DNA of 64,000 bases, taken from the NCBI GenBank assembly GCA_023101885.1, contig JALPQD010000115.1:627953-691952 (forward strand). Direction: 5' to 3'. Numbering within the stretch: the first letter of the stretch is position 1; every line of letters begins with the position of its first letter. The stretch comes from Typhlomys cinereus (Eukaryota > Chordata > Mammalia > Rodentia > Platacanthomyidae). Below the pieces are notes generated by a model that was given only the letters and a program-made list of their open reading frames with translations, searched no databases and had not been told where the DNA came from. The position numbers and the translations under genes are program-made. Below, in pieces: positions 22,827-37,180 of the stretch.

Positions 22827-23197
22827 TATTATGGGCTGGATTTTGTCCTTTTGCCCTTGATGTTCTAAGATTGAAGCCTGATAACTCAGAAAACAACTGT
22901 ATTTGTAGATGGTTGTTAAATTCAGATGAGGTCTTCCGGGGTGGGCATTAGTCCACTTTAATTGATGTCTTCTTAGGAAGAGGTAGTTGGTACAGCGATG
23001 GTACAGAGGGGAGAAGACCATGTAAGAGGCCAGGTGAAGAGTCATTTACATTCCACGGAAACTCCTAGAAAGGCATCCCTGCTGGTACCTCCATACTGGA
23101 TTTCTAACCTCCCAAGCCAATAGGAAAACAGCTTTTTGCATTTCAGTCACCCAGTGTGTGGCGCTCTGCTCCATGACAGCCCAAGCATGCTAATACA
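22827..23197 (+). mobile_element. solitary MLT1-like LTR
   Basis: Starts 'tattatgggctggattttgt' and passes 'cagatgaggtcttccggggt', 'gggcattagtcc', 'gagaagaccatgtaagaggc', 'tggatttctaacctcc' and 'cagtcacccagtgtgtggcg'. It ends 'catgctaataca'. This is the MLT1 landmark order, and the 371-bp length fits. Confidence 0.75.
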
Positions 23198-25452
23198 GAG
23201 AGGATTCAGCCACGCTGACTGCTGAGAGTGTCATTCATCAAGCCAGACTTTGCTAGATTGCCTTTCTCAACTCAGGAAGAGCATTGTGGGCAATGGAACC
23301 TGTTATGGCCGACAGTCAAAGGCTGCAGCTACCGCCATGCTATTAGTTGGATAAAATCAGTCCCTCCATGGAGAAGCCTTTGAGGTATTCCTGATACCAG
23401 TGGGCCAGTTTGGACAGGTTCTAACCATGAGTGGATGACATCTGAAGTGATATCTGGTTGGAAAGTGCTGTGGACGGAGAAATTGTAGCAAACTTGCCAT
23501 GCCAAGAGGTGGTCTGTCCTAGGCAGCATGTTGTATACCTATAAGTCTAGATCAGGGCTTCTGACCCTGCCTGTGTGTGTCATGTATCTCTGTTGTGATA
23601 AGATGACGTCTATGGATGCCTTTGGAGTTTGAGGGATTTGGTGACTTTAAAAAATGATAAGAAATCTCATTTGCTGATTGTTATTCTTTTTTTCCTATGC
23701 TAATTGGGTTCTTTACAAAAGTTTCCACCTAGGCCAACCAATTCGAGCAATATCTACTTCCCATAGACCTGTGCAATAATTGGCCTATCAACATTTCACT
23801 ATGGATGAGAGACGATCTCAAGAAATACTATACTTCCATGAAAGATTATTTAAGGCTAATGTCAGACAGGAAACAAGGAGCATTTCTAGTCAGCGATTTA
23901 CCCACTGATAAGACATGCATATCCCAGCAAGTACTCAGATGCTTGCCAGTGTAGACATCTCAGATGAAGATAACATACAAAAAAGATGAGAAGGTATATC
24001 TGGAAAGGCGAATATATGAAATAGGATAGGATGGAAACAAGACTGGATGGTGAGGGGTAAAACACATAAATTCATTGTATTTATGTCTGAAAGTGTCAAA
24101 AGACAATAAGAAAAGGTTTGAATCAGGCACCAAAATGAACACTTAAGATTATGACACATAGCACACATGTGCCTCTTTTTTAGTTCATTGAGTTCATTTA
24201 GCTCATTGACTAGACCTCTAGTCTAGTCTAAGAACCTAGAATCCCAGAATCGTAAAGAGGTGTGGAGTGTTTGTGATGTTTTGAGATGTCTGCCATGCCC
24301 ATGTTTGTTAGGGAACTATTAGTAATTTCCACTCTAACTGAATCACCAGTGCTGCAATTAATCATGGGCTCTGCTGCCTACACTCCAGGCTGAAAGCAAT
24401 GCTAAATTTCAGTTACAGATCAGTGAAAATGAAAACATATTATTCTCCATTTGACTTCACAGACTGGCCTTGAGCAACTATGTTTTTATTGGCTTTGGGC
24501 TTCCTCAACACTCTCAGAATTTGACACCAGTTGCAGATATTCCTGCTTACCAGTCTGAGGGAAACCAGACTCCAGACAAATGGAAGAGTACTTTTACAGA
24601 ATGTTAACTAGGTAAATGGTCCACAAGTCAAAAATACAAGTCTAGAAAGATGCCTGACCAATAGAAAGTCAGGCTAGCCTGGGCAGAGAAGGACCAGGAA
24701 TCACAACACTTTCTATTGAAATTGGAAATGAAAGTTATTTGAAGGCTTTCAAAAGCAGAACAGTGCCCCTGAGGGCATTCCGAGGACTTGTCCTCATGAT
24801 ATCTTGAAAAAAAAAATCCCCTCTATGTACTTTTTTCTGTTTTTTTTTTTTTAAACAAATGCAAAATATTTTACTCTTGAATAATTGTAGAGCCCAAGTG
24901 CTGTGTGAAAATTTTCTTGGGAAAACACCACACTACTACAGACAGGAGTTCCATGACACGCCGAAGTAATGACTACATCAGTTCTAATTTGATGAACCAA
25001 TGGATTTACTGGGATTGCTTAGGGGAGTAAGGGCGAGGGTTACATACAGGAGAAGGGATGCTTCAAAGGCAGCTACGTTACTGAAAAGCCCACCTCAGCC
25101 TGGGTGAGACTCATGGAAGCTGCAACCCTAAAGCACTTTGTGTGACAAGTTGCTAACAGCTCCTCGGAGAGTGGCTTCCACACTGCTGTTTTGCTCAGAG
25201 TCTTCTCCAGTGGGCTGTTTGGCCAGAGAATCTCCTCCCCTTTAAATCTTGTTAGTTTCAGGGACTTTTCCAAGTAGGCTGTTTATTCTCCCAGCCATCC
25301 TCCAGAGTGGAATGTGTCAAGTTACCACACAGCAGCCTCCTCAAGTTAGACTGGGAACAAAGTCCAAGATGGCATTACATTATGCCAGAGGAAAAATGCC
25401 ACCTGGCACCAAGTGACACATTTTACATATAATTTCTTAGTTACCCAGTGGT
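23198..25452. other. mostly unannotated sequence with one retroelement 3' end
   Basis: No exon recognised. A tail-like block at about 23985-24125 ('gtatttatgtctgaaagtg', then 'acaataagaaaag') has relatives elsewhere in the window and is listed separately. Confidence 0.4.
23985..24125 (+). repeat. unnamed non-LTR-like 3' end, copy 1
   Basis: Ends 'aattcattgtatttatgtct', 'gaaagtgtcaaaagacaata'. The same terminal block is recognisable at about 41540-41665 and 63860-63985, each followed by A-rich sequence. It could be the 3' end of an older L1 lineage. Confidence 0.4.
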
Positions 25453-25467
25453 TTGCTGTATAACTTT

Positions 25468-27847
<2,380 letters not shown>

Positions 27848-27862
27848 TTGCTGTATAACTTT

Positions 27863-30800
27863 GTAAAGAGAATCGGCTACCACCAGAAGGCTGGGCACCT
27901 GCATCAGAGGCATCAGTGATGGCTGTGTCGAGGGCATCATGCCCACTGCCAAGACTGAGTACTGAGCCATCGATCGACTGCCAAGTGTTCAATCCCACTG
28001 ATTTGTTGAAATGGCTGGAACAGGGAGGCAAACGGCACTGTAAATGCTCAGCCACAGCTGGCTTAACCACTCATCCATCAATTGATTTTTTTTTTTAGTC
28101 CATATGACAGCTGGGAAGCATGAGAATAATCTCCCAGCAGCTCATTCATTGCCGTCTCACAGCTTTGGCTGCTCAGGTGAGCAAGTCTTTTTTTCTGTGC
28201 TGGCCACCTCCAACTGTAACAGCTCTTGGAGGGGGTCACAGTTTCAGAGTAGAAGCTTTAGGGCATCTTGGTAAAATGACTCTCAATCTCCAAACTTAGT
28301 CCCTCTGGGTGCCAGCCTTGGGAAGCTTGGATACTCAAAGAAACTGACCTTTAGGAGTCAGTCACTTCCTCAACAGATACTTTCAAAAGCTAAATGGGGA
28401 TTCTTAGGCATTCTCATGGGACGTCCTGGACACCAGGTCTCTCACATTGGATCATGCAGGGATGTCTGTATGCCTTCTCAACCACTAAATACTCTGAAGA
28501 ATCTCTTGCCCGTGAGCCTTCCTGCCCTTATCTCTCCTTCCCCTTTCCCCATCTCCTCATTATGTGCACCAACAAAGACCTCATCTGACAGGAAGAAAGG
28601 CAGACATTACTGAGCAAGGACGGGTCTGGAGGAAATCTTTAAATGACCCCTGTGAATCACGCTTGCCTTCATCTCACAGTCAAGTCTGAAACTGGGCAAA
28701 GCTGAAGAAAGCCTGGGAAGATATTATTTTTAGATGTGATCTGAGAGATGGTTCTAGAAAGGTGAAACAACTTACTTTGACTCATTTGGCCCTGGCAATA
28801 AAACCTAAACTGGTTTAAGTCAGGAAAGGGAAGATTTTGGCTTCTGTGAGGAAAAGCCAGGAGTCTGCATTGGCTTCAGGAGTAGATGGATTTAAGAGCT
28901 CACACGGCATGTTACTGATGTCTCTCAGTTCATCTCTCTGACCTTAACCTTATTTTTATGGCCGCCAAGTGACAAAGATCTCTGAGTTGCAGTGTGTCTC
29001 TCACACAGTTTCAAGGATCCCCACTCTGACTTGACCTTGAGGAGGTCACATGATTGCATCTGACTAACTGGTAGAGTCTTATTCTTGTTCCCTCAAAATG
29101 GGAGGGGCCAGGAGAATATGTAATATGGACAAAGGATAGTTCTCCAAAGAGACCAAGATGGTAGTGACAGACAGATTGCTGAAACAATAATTGGCAGCAA
29201 CAAGAAAAGAGTGCCAACCCTGTTGCTGCTTGCCCCTGCCTTAATCAGGGTTGTCCAGTGGGAAAGGGCCCCTATGATGAATGTGCACATTAAATGACGA
29301 TCTCTGGTTCATCCTACAAGGGTAGTTTTCCCACTGTTGTGAAGTGCATGGGACTGGATGCCTGACTGTCCCAATCTAGCATGGGAGGTCTGCAAGATTC
29401 CTGGAGAAACCACTGCTCTTTCCGTGCATGCAGCAGGGGTGAAGAATCTGGACTCTGATGCCAGCAAAGACTGTCCACAGCGGTGGCAACAGCAGCAACA
29501 GTGCAGATGTGTTTGTGGACAGATTAGACAATCTCCCCAGTAAGAGTCAAGAGAAGTAGTGAAAAAGCGAAATAGCTTTTCTGTTGGACCTGTTCATGTT
29601 GGGACTGGAGGAAGATATTGCTCATATTTAGGGTGGGGCTTCACACTTCAACTAACTTCATCAATAAAATCCCTCACAGATGTGCTTCCAGGATGGTGAG
29701 GATTGTGTCTGAGTTGACCCCAGGTCCTGTTAGGTTGGCAACCAAGATTAACAATAACATTGCCTAGAGTTGAGGCAAAGCATGTGTTTGCAAATAACCC
29801 CGAGTGAAGCTAGTTCCTGTCCCTCTGTGGCTGCTGGCAACTCCTAGTAGGAGGTTCAGGTGCTTCAGTGAAAACCAGGATTAGTTACTCCTTTAACAGG
29901 TTGAGCCTCTGACTGGTACAGCACACCAGACTGACTCCTTTTACAGCTACCTGAACTTCCCAAGTCTTCTACTGTGTGGCATAACACTGTCTGTATTAGA
30001 CTTATTTCCTGTCATACTCCTTTCAGTTCCGTCTTACAGGACCCTTTCTTTGAAGCTTACTTTGCTTGCCATCGCCATCATGACAATATCAGCAGTCCTG
30101 AGGGCTTAGCGTGCTTCCACATTGACCTGGCACTGAACTAGCCTCGATGCACCTGTGCTTGTACATCTTCATGGTGGTGGCTTATTACCTCCCAGTAGCT
30201 GACTCCTTACAGCTTTACGCCCTCCGACTTTGTTCCTATAAGTCAACTGTTACATGGCTGATTGTATCCCGTCCAGCAGTCTTTGCTAGTGTCATCCTAC
30301 TACAAGCACATCACACTCAACATCTGGCTCTAAGCAGACCTTCTTCGGTGTCACCCAAGTAGGAGCTCTGTCAGTATCACCCCATACAACCTCATTCAAC
30401 ATTGCCTGCCTGAAAGTAGGGCTTGATCAGCATCACCCCAATATGAGGACAACTTCTTCAATGTCACACTGGTGTGAGGAGCACTCCTTCAGCAAAAAGC
30501 ACTCCTTCAACATCACCCCATTATAAGCATGTATGAATGTAAGCTCCGTGTGCAGTCTTGTACACTGTATGCCCAGTGATAAAACAGTGCCTTTCTTTAG
30601 AGAGTTTGCAGTGAACATTTGCTCAATGATACCATTCACTAAAAATTAATATGACGTTGGACCAAAAAGGTAGTGGGGGGGAAATGACAAAAAAAAAAAA
30701 GCTTAAGTGCTCCTTTGCCTGTCCTGGGTTGCATGTGTTCAAGTGTCCCTCCCTGTGCCATCTCCTGTGGTTTCACCCTGTGAGTCTCTTCTGCACACAG

Positions 30801-31160
30801 CTTGGTTTGCAATGGCTAGTGGGCCAAGAGACTGGGCAGCAGCTCCTAACCCAGAGCAGTTGTGCGTACCACGGAGTCCTGGCTACAGATTTTCCAAGGC
30901 TTCAGGATTTCTACGGACAGAGAGAGCATTGGGAAACAGATGCAGCAGCCAGGCGAGAGTGAAGCAGAGTTCCGCCCGCATAAGCGCAGAGGACAGGGAC
31001 CTCTGGGCAGCATCGCCTTATGCGGGCCGCACAGCGTGTGCATCGAGCAAACCTCATCTCCCTTTGCCTCCCACTGTTGATTGTTGGCTGCCTTTGCCGT
31101 GTCCACACTGACTACTGAGCTGCTCAAATCCAATCAAATTCCTTATTTTTAGTTGATTCT
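27863..31160. other. mostly unannotated sequence
   Basis: About 3.3 kb without a recognisable repeat except a degenerate tandem region at 30300-30535. Many 60-134 codon ORFs lie on both strands (for example 30707-31111 plus) with no recognisable products. A T-run at 28086-28097 and an A-run at 30689-30700 may mark old retro-insertion tails. Confidence 0.35.
30300..30535 (+). repeat. degenerate tandem repeat with a 'tca-catcacccca' core
   Basis: Variants of 'ttcaacatcacccca' followed by 'tatgaggagc' recur at about 30350, 30377, 30402, 30433, 30464 and 30513. Spacing is roughly 26-31 bp, with one longer gap. Order is visible but the units are heavily decayed. Confidence 0.45.
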
Positions 31161-31402
31161 GTGTGTGTGTATATGTGTGTGTGCCTTGGTTGTGTGCATG
31201 TGTGCATTAATTGTGAGTATGTGTGCACAGGTGAGTGTGTGTATGATCACACACATGTTGCAGTTCATATGTGGAGGTCAAAGGGCAGCTTCCAGGAGCC
31301 AGTTCTGTCTGTCTACCTTGTGGACTTAAGTTACTAAACTCAAGTCACTAGCTTGTATGGAAAACACATTTACCACTGACTTATCTTGCTGGTTATTTTT
31401 CT
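31161..31402 (-). mobile_element. B3-like SINE, decayed
   Basis: The plus strand shows a TG-rich tail, then 'gtggaggtcaaagggcagct', 'ggagccagttctgtctgtct', 'aactcaagtcactagctt' and 'acttatcttgctgg'. This is the reverse of a rodent B3/B2 element, with the tRNA head at the right. Confidence 0.6.
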
Positions 31403-31817
31403 TTCTTTTTTTGTTATCACATTAATTGGGTGCATATGTGTGTGTGTATGTGTGTGCACATGAGGTAAGAAAATGTGAACTGTTGAATTGCTGCTGAACA
31501 TAAGTTGAAATGGAAAATTACTGAAATCCTAAATACAGTCAATACGGGCATTTCAGAGATGCCACCCTTCCCCATGACCCGCACCTGGTGTTGATAATGC
31601 CAAGGCCATGGGTCTAGCCTGCCCTGCTGGCACTTTATCACCTTTGCTTCTGGAAAGTTCTACTTCCCTTGCTCTTCCTCTGCTGTTTCTGCTTTAGTAT
31701 CAAATGAAATACAAGCTGAGCTCAGGGCTGGAATCTTTGGAGAAAGATCTCAGATTGCTAGTGAATTAAACTCCTGTTTTGTACCCTAACTGGTGTCTGC
31801 AAAATTGTCCCAGAGTA

Positions 31818-31839
31818 ATACACACACACGCACGCGCGT

Positions 31840-31886
<47 letters not shown>

Positions 31887-32012
31887 TCAGAGGACAACAT
31901 TTGGGAGTCAGTTCTCTCCTTCTTCATTTTGGGTTACAGGGATTGAACTCAAGTTGTCAGAGTTGGTAGAAAACACCTTTATCTAACTGAGCCATTTCAT
32001 CATCCCTGCAAA
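31818..32012 (-). mobile_element. B3/B2-like SINE with (CA)n tail
   Basis: Plus strand 'gaagtcagaggacaacattt', 'gggagtcagttctctccttc', 'gggattgaactcaagttgtc' and 'taactgagccatttcatcat' are reverse B3/B2 landmarks. The head is at the right. The tail side at 31821-31881 is an expanded (CA)n that includes a short alternating CG/CA block. Confidence 0.75.
31821..31881. repeat. (CA)n microsatellite with CG-alternating core
   Basis: Runs of CA interrupted near the left by cgcacgcgcgtgcac. Continuous alternating purine-pyrimidine sequence. Confidence 0.95.
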
Positions 32013-32640
32013 GCATGCACTTAATTGCTGAATTGTTTTAAATACAAATCAAGTTCAGGCATTACTCACTTAAGAGAATAGTCTGCATTTTCTGAGTACC
32101 TAGCATGTGCCAGGCACTATACAAAGCCCTATTAATATAGTAGTTAATAGAGAGATCATAGTGTCTGGAATAGGAGAGAGTTAAGAGCATATTAAAAAAA
32201 AGTAAGGAAGAAAATGCAATTAACAATATTCTAATAATACGACTGGAATCTATTCACCCATCTAAGCTCATGCTAGAAGTTGCAGAATCCATCTTACTAA
32301 CATCCCTGGATAGTCGCCATGCAGACTGGACCCCACCTCTGCCTAGTAGCTGCTCTTGGCACTGCAAGTGTAACCTACCAACATCTAGGTCAGCCTCTAC
32401 AGGCAGCTGCCTGTCCCAAGCCAAACACACCATATTTCTTCTATCTTGCCTTGCATGGCAAAGCTCACCAGAGTGACAGGGAGTTCACAAAGGTAAAAAG
32501 TAGGCAAGCAAACAAACAAAAACAATGTAAACCAAGGTGACCTGTTCACCTGGCACTTAGGATCCTGGTCATGCCTCTGATCTGCTATTTCTCCTGATTT
32601 CACACTTAGCTTTGAGGCCATGTGCACATGTCAGAGCTTG
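32013..32640. other. unannotated sequence with an ancient-repeat hint
   Basis: The segment 'ctgagtacctagcatgtgcc', 'aggcactatacaaagcc' near 32090-32130 matches the style of an ancient mammalian-wide repeat. The rest is unrecognised. Confidence 0.4.
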
Positions 32641-33500
32641 TATTGAGCTGGAAGTGCCTGATAGACACTCTTTGACATGGATGATACTCTTCTGAGGAGC
32701 TTTTCCTTTGGAGTTCCAAAGAGGTCCCCCCCAGCACTTTAACATTCAGTTTCCAGTTCTCAGAACAATGTACTTGTTGGGCAGAGACACCCAGATGTGT
32801 GATCCTAAGGTGGGGGTGTGAGGGGATGCCTTGGGAAGCTCCTTGATTTACCAGGGACCTTTCTTGCTCCTGCATCCTCATTGTATACTCAAATCTTAGA
32901 ACCTTCGCTATTCTTTGCATCAATGTTTTCTGTTTGAAATAGAAATAGGACTTGGATTAAAAAAAACAACTCAAAATAAGTGTGTTTCATTCTCCACTGC
33001 ATGGATATGTCTGTATGCAGTCGCTGTGGTGAGCAATGACTGTGGTGTGCTTCGGCTGGAGTGTGTGGCAGCTGTAGTGTATGATGGCTATCAGCAGCCA
33101 GCAGCTATTGCACGAAACTACTGTCATGTGAAGACATGTCTTGGTATAGAGAAAATTCTTGCTGCAGATCAACATATACTGACCTCAGACCACCACTTCA
33201 CCTCTCTGTGGGGCTTGACTCTCCTGCAGACAATGAACTGGACACGTCCAACTTCAGAGCTTCTTCTGCCGCCAGGTTCCAGGATGCTGTGGCTGAACTG
33301 CTTCAGTGCGCTGTACTTTCTTGGGACTACCTTAGGATCACACATCTGGGCTTCTCTGCCCAAAAATTTCACTAGATCTTTGAATTCTCTCTGGAGGATC
33401 TCTTTATACCTCTTAATCACAGAAAGAAAGTTGTCTCTTTTGACATCACTTTCCTTTCCCAGAGTAACCTCCCTGAAGCCTAATTCCAGTTAAATTATTT
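32641..33500. other. unrecognised ORF-rich segment containing a 35-bp inverted repeat
   Basis: The plus strand has the longest ORF of the window (192 codons, 32915-33493). The minus strand carries 105-, 83- and 62-codon ORFs. The minus 83-codon ORF (residues such as 'RYKEILQREFKDLVKF') looks protein-like, but so does part of the plus strand. I recognise neither. A 35-bp inverted repeat (33/35 identical) sits at 32777-32811 and 33329-33363. It may be an old processed pseudogene. No introns or tail were found to confirm. Confidence 0.3.
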
Positions 33501-34160
33501 CTTGGCCAGCCTGGAGTTCCCACGGAGAATTCACACATCTTGGGCTGTTTTAACTTGTTTGCTGGCTCTGGCAGCATGAAGATGGCCTGACCTCACAGCT
33601 TGGCTCCGTAGCACCTAAACTCTTCTCCAACCTGGGGGCTCTGAGCCTCACCACTTTCTTAGAGCAAAGCTGCACGTTTAAGCCATTACTGCTGGCAAGT
33701 CAAAATTCTCTATATATACTGTTCCTGACATGGAGCTGTAATAACCATAATAAAAATAGACTAAATGCAAAACAGATGCCCAAGCGCAAGCTGAGGTGAG
33801 TGACTGTGGACAGGGAACTGTCGTCACCTGCATCCCAAACATCCAGATGGCATCTGAGCCATAACTTACATGGGAACGGGGAACACACCCTCAGCTAACC
33901 TGGAACATTTGGAAGAAGGAAATATTACACTTTACTCTTGGTGAACTCAGTGACATATTCTTCCCTGGTATGAACACAGATGCAGACATACACACACATA
34001 CAAATATGCACAAATGAACACACATGCATAGATGTATGTGTATGCACGTACACATGGATGTACATACACATGCATAGATACATATGTGCATCTATATGCA
34101 CACAACTTTAAACAAACATTTTTTTCTTGCAAGAACTTATTTTATTTCTATATCCTTGTG
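33501..34160. other. unannotated sequence with CA/TG-rich patch
   Basis: 33980-34105 is a degenerate mix of acacat and atgtg words; the small ORFs there are artefacts. The remainder shows nothing recognisable. Confidence 0.4.
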
Positions 34161-34162
34161 GA

Positions 34163-34172
34163 ATCATTCTTG

Positions 34173-34219
<47 letters not shown>

Positions 34220-34428
34220 CTGTGGAGAACTAAGGATGACATCAGAAATCATCCTGAATTGCTCTACTTCCTTATTGCTTTGCCCTGGGATTTCCAAGGC
34301 TCTGCCCTCCAGGGCTGGAATTACAGGCCACCGCCATTTCTGCCCAGCATTAATACATGGGATCTGGGGAGCTGAACTCAGGTTTTTTGCTTGCGAGATT
34401 TTAACCCTTGAGCCATCTCCCCAGCCCT
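34163..34428 (-). mobile_element. lineage tRNA-headed SINE (older subfamily)
   Basis: The plus strand starts with a (TG)n of about 45 bp at 34174-34218. It continues 'ggatgacatcagaaatcatc', 'tctgccctccagggctgg', 'atacatgggatctgggg' and 'cttgagccatctccccagcc', so the tRNA head is at the right. Flanking duplication not obvious. Confidence 0.8.
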
Positions 34429-36234
34429 TGAACCTATTCTTATGCTCTGGCAATAATACCACAATCAAGAAGGACTTAAAGAACTAAGTTCTGGGGTCCT
34501 CATACCTTTTAGTAAAGCAACATGGGTCCTTCATGGAAGTCAAAATAATGACTATGTTAAAAAGTAAAATTATTACTAAGAAGATAGAGACGAACAGAGA
34601 AGCCAAAATCATGACCTCAGATAATGTTGCAATTGTCTTCCCATCTGCAGTCATTTGCAGTCACTCTTCCCCATTAATTAATAACTTGAATTCCCAGGCA
34701 GTAACTAGTGGAAGAATTTTTGTTGTTGTTGTTGCCCATTTAGGTCTCCTGTGTTTTTGGTGAGTTCCATCCATTCTTGAGAAATGACAAATAAGAATTG
34801 CAGATATCCATGACTGCCATTTGAATATGGTTTATCCCCACCCACAAACCCTTTGATTGCTACTGTGGTTGGTTGGCAGTGTCCTTGCAGAGTGATCATG
34901 TTGTCAGAGGGATCAATTCCTTTTTTTTGCAGGTGGGGTAAAGGTTAGGGACTGAGGCTCATCTCATGAGAAGGGGTTGCTGCCCAGCAAGGTTGCCCCT
35001 TGATGCACTCACTTGCCCTTCCACTTTCCTACCACTTTAGGTCGTACCATGAGGCTCTCACCAAAAGTTGACAGTACCTTATCCTGACTTCTCACTGTAA
35101 GCCAAAAGATTGGTATGTGGCTGTGTTATTAAAAACAGAAAATGGGCCAAGACAGTCTTGGAGGAGTCTGTTCTTCCTCATTCCTGGCTTAAGTATCATC
35201 ACTTTCTATGATGTCTTTCAAGAGCCCTTGGATCTGAAAATTTGGGAAGGCAAGGAAAGGGGGATACTAGAGTTTGGATATTAGATACTGAGAGGACTAT
35301 TCTATCTTTACATCCAGCAATACCTTGTATGATCACACATCTCCACTCTCATCTTGAAGACTAAGATTCCATCCACCTTCATCTTACCCTATAGCTCACT
35401 TCATTTCACACTATTCAGTGATTCCCTCATCTCCCTGACCTAGACGACAATCCATTGGAAAACAGGCTACACAGTTCATAGACATCAAATACTGTGGAAG
35501 GAATAAATGACATGGTGGCCCTTGTATAAATGGATCCACTCTGGTGGACTATGAGGGGGACATAGTGCCCCTCAGAAAGACAACAGGGAGTTATTGATCC
35601 ATTCTCAGATCCAGACCTGGTAATAGTTATTGTGCAATAAGGCTCATTGTTTGTGAAGCCTTTATCACAACCCCAAATATCTTTCTGGAAATTTTATTTA
35701 TGTTCTGAAAGACAAACCCAGCAGACAGAAGGTGAAGTGGGGGTATTCTTTCAACTGCACAAGAATCCTAAAATTTATCACAGCATTCTTGGGTTACTTA
35801 ACACATCTGTTGATCATATTTTATTAACTTTAGCCTAGAGAAACTGGCTAATGAAACTAACCGATCCTCCAAAAGTCTAGTTTTAATGGTGGAGAAGCCA
35901 GTATTCAGACCAGTATTCATATAAGAACACTTGGTAATGCCCTTTATTACCAATGATATTTAGTTTTATCATTGATAAGATAACCTCTTATCCTAAACAA
36001 CAATAGTAATAATGATAATAACAAAGACCATTCCCTTGCTGGTGAAATAATTGGCCACAGGTTAGTGCAATCAACTGAGACCAAGAAATAAGAAAATACA
36101 ATGAACTAACTTAGGAAATACTAAGTCTGTTGATCTAGCCAATGAAGGAGTAATGAAGCCATAAACTGCTACAAATGGCTTAGTTTTAAGCTATAAGTAA
36201 ACTCTATAGTATTTCTTCTTCCAGGAAGTAGAGG
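34429..36234. other. unannotated sequence
   Basis: A GTT-repeat (about 34721-34734) and a T-run (34920-34928) are the only simple features. No exon or family recognised. Confidence 0.35.
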
Positions 36235-36598
36235 TTGTGGTTGAGGTGATACTTCTGTCAGTAAAATTCTTGCTGCATAAGGGTGATCATCTGAGTTTAA
36301 TCCCCAGCACTCATGTAAGAAAAACTGGGCGCAGAGGCTTATGGCTGTAATCCCATCACTGGAAAGGTTAGGAAAGGACTGGAGATAGTAGAATCCTAGT
36401 TGCTTACTGACTAGTCAGCCTGGCCAAAAGAGCTTAGTGTTTACTGAGAGATTCTGTCTAAATAAACAAGGTAGGAAGTGACTGAGAAAGATACCTGACA
36501 TTGACTTCTGGCTTATGTATGCATGCACAAACTTGCACACACATACCTACATGCACTCCTGTGCACACACAAACACATGCACTATAAAATGAAAAACA
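36235..36598 (+). mobile_element. B4 SINE (tRNA head joined to B1-like body)
   Basis: Head 'gtcagtaaaattcttgctgc', then 'atctgagtttaatccccagc' and 'actcatgtaagaaaaactgg'. A B1-like part follows: 'ttatggctgtaatcccatca', 'ctgactagtcagcctgg' and 'gagagattctgtctaaataa'. It then reads 'ctgacattgacttctggc' and ends in CACA-rich tail sequence. This is the order of rodent B4. Confidence 0.85.
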
Positions 36599-37180
36599 AG
36601 GGATTAATTTTACTCCCTTTGAGTACAGGACTTAGTGAGTCACAAACAATGAGTAGCATGTGATGTTCAGAATAGTGAGTCACTTCAGAGAAGATCCCAA
36701 ATCAATCTTCATTGTCACCTGAATGAAGACAGCAGAGTGGTCTAAGGGAATGTCAACAGCCTATGGAGAGGTCTGCATGCTGAGACACTGAGCACTCAAG
36801 CAGCAGGCAAAGAAGTGAACCATGTTGGTAGTAGATATTTTCCCTTCCAAGGACTGAGATTATTCAAGGGTTGCTTGACATCGTCACTAAAATATCAAGA
36901 TGGTTGAGAGACAGCATGAGCCTTGTAAACTTTCTAGGATCACTGCCCCACAGAAATGGAGGTAAATCACTGTTTAAAGGTCTCTAAAGAGTCATTCACT
37001 AGGCAGCAATAGAGAACTAATATACCTCAATGTACATCAATGTATTAGTATATGTATACTAATATACATCAATAGGACCTATTGATGAAAATGGAGGAAA
37101 AGTTGTTTTAAGTGTAATAAGAAAATAGGCTGGAGAATTTCCTAGTGAATGCAGCTGAAGCCAGAGAAAAAGGGTCAAAT
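36599..37180. other. unannotated sequence
   Basis: Contains a short tandem play of 'tatacctcaatgtacatcaa' type words around 37020-37075. Otherwise unrecognised. Ends at the L1 target-site copy. Confidence 0.35.
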
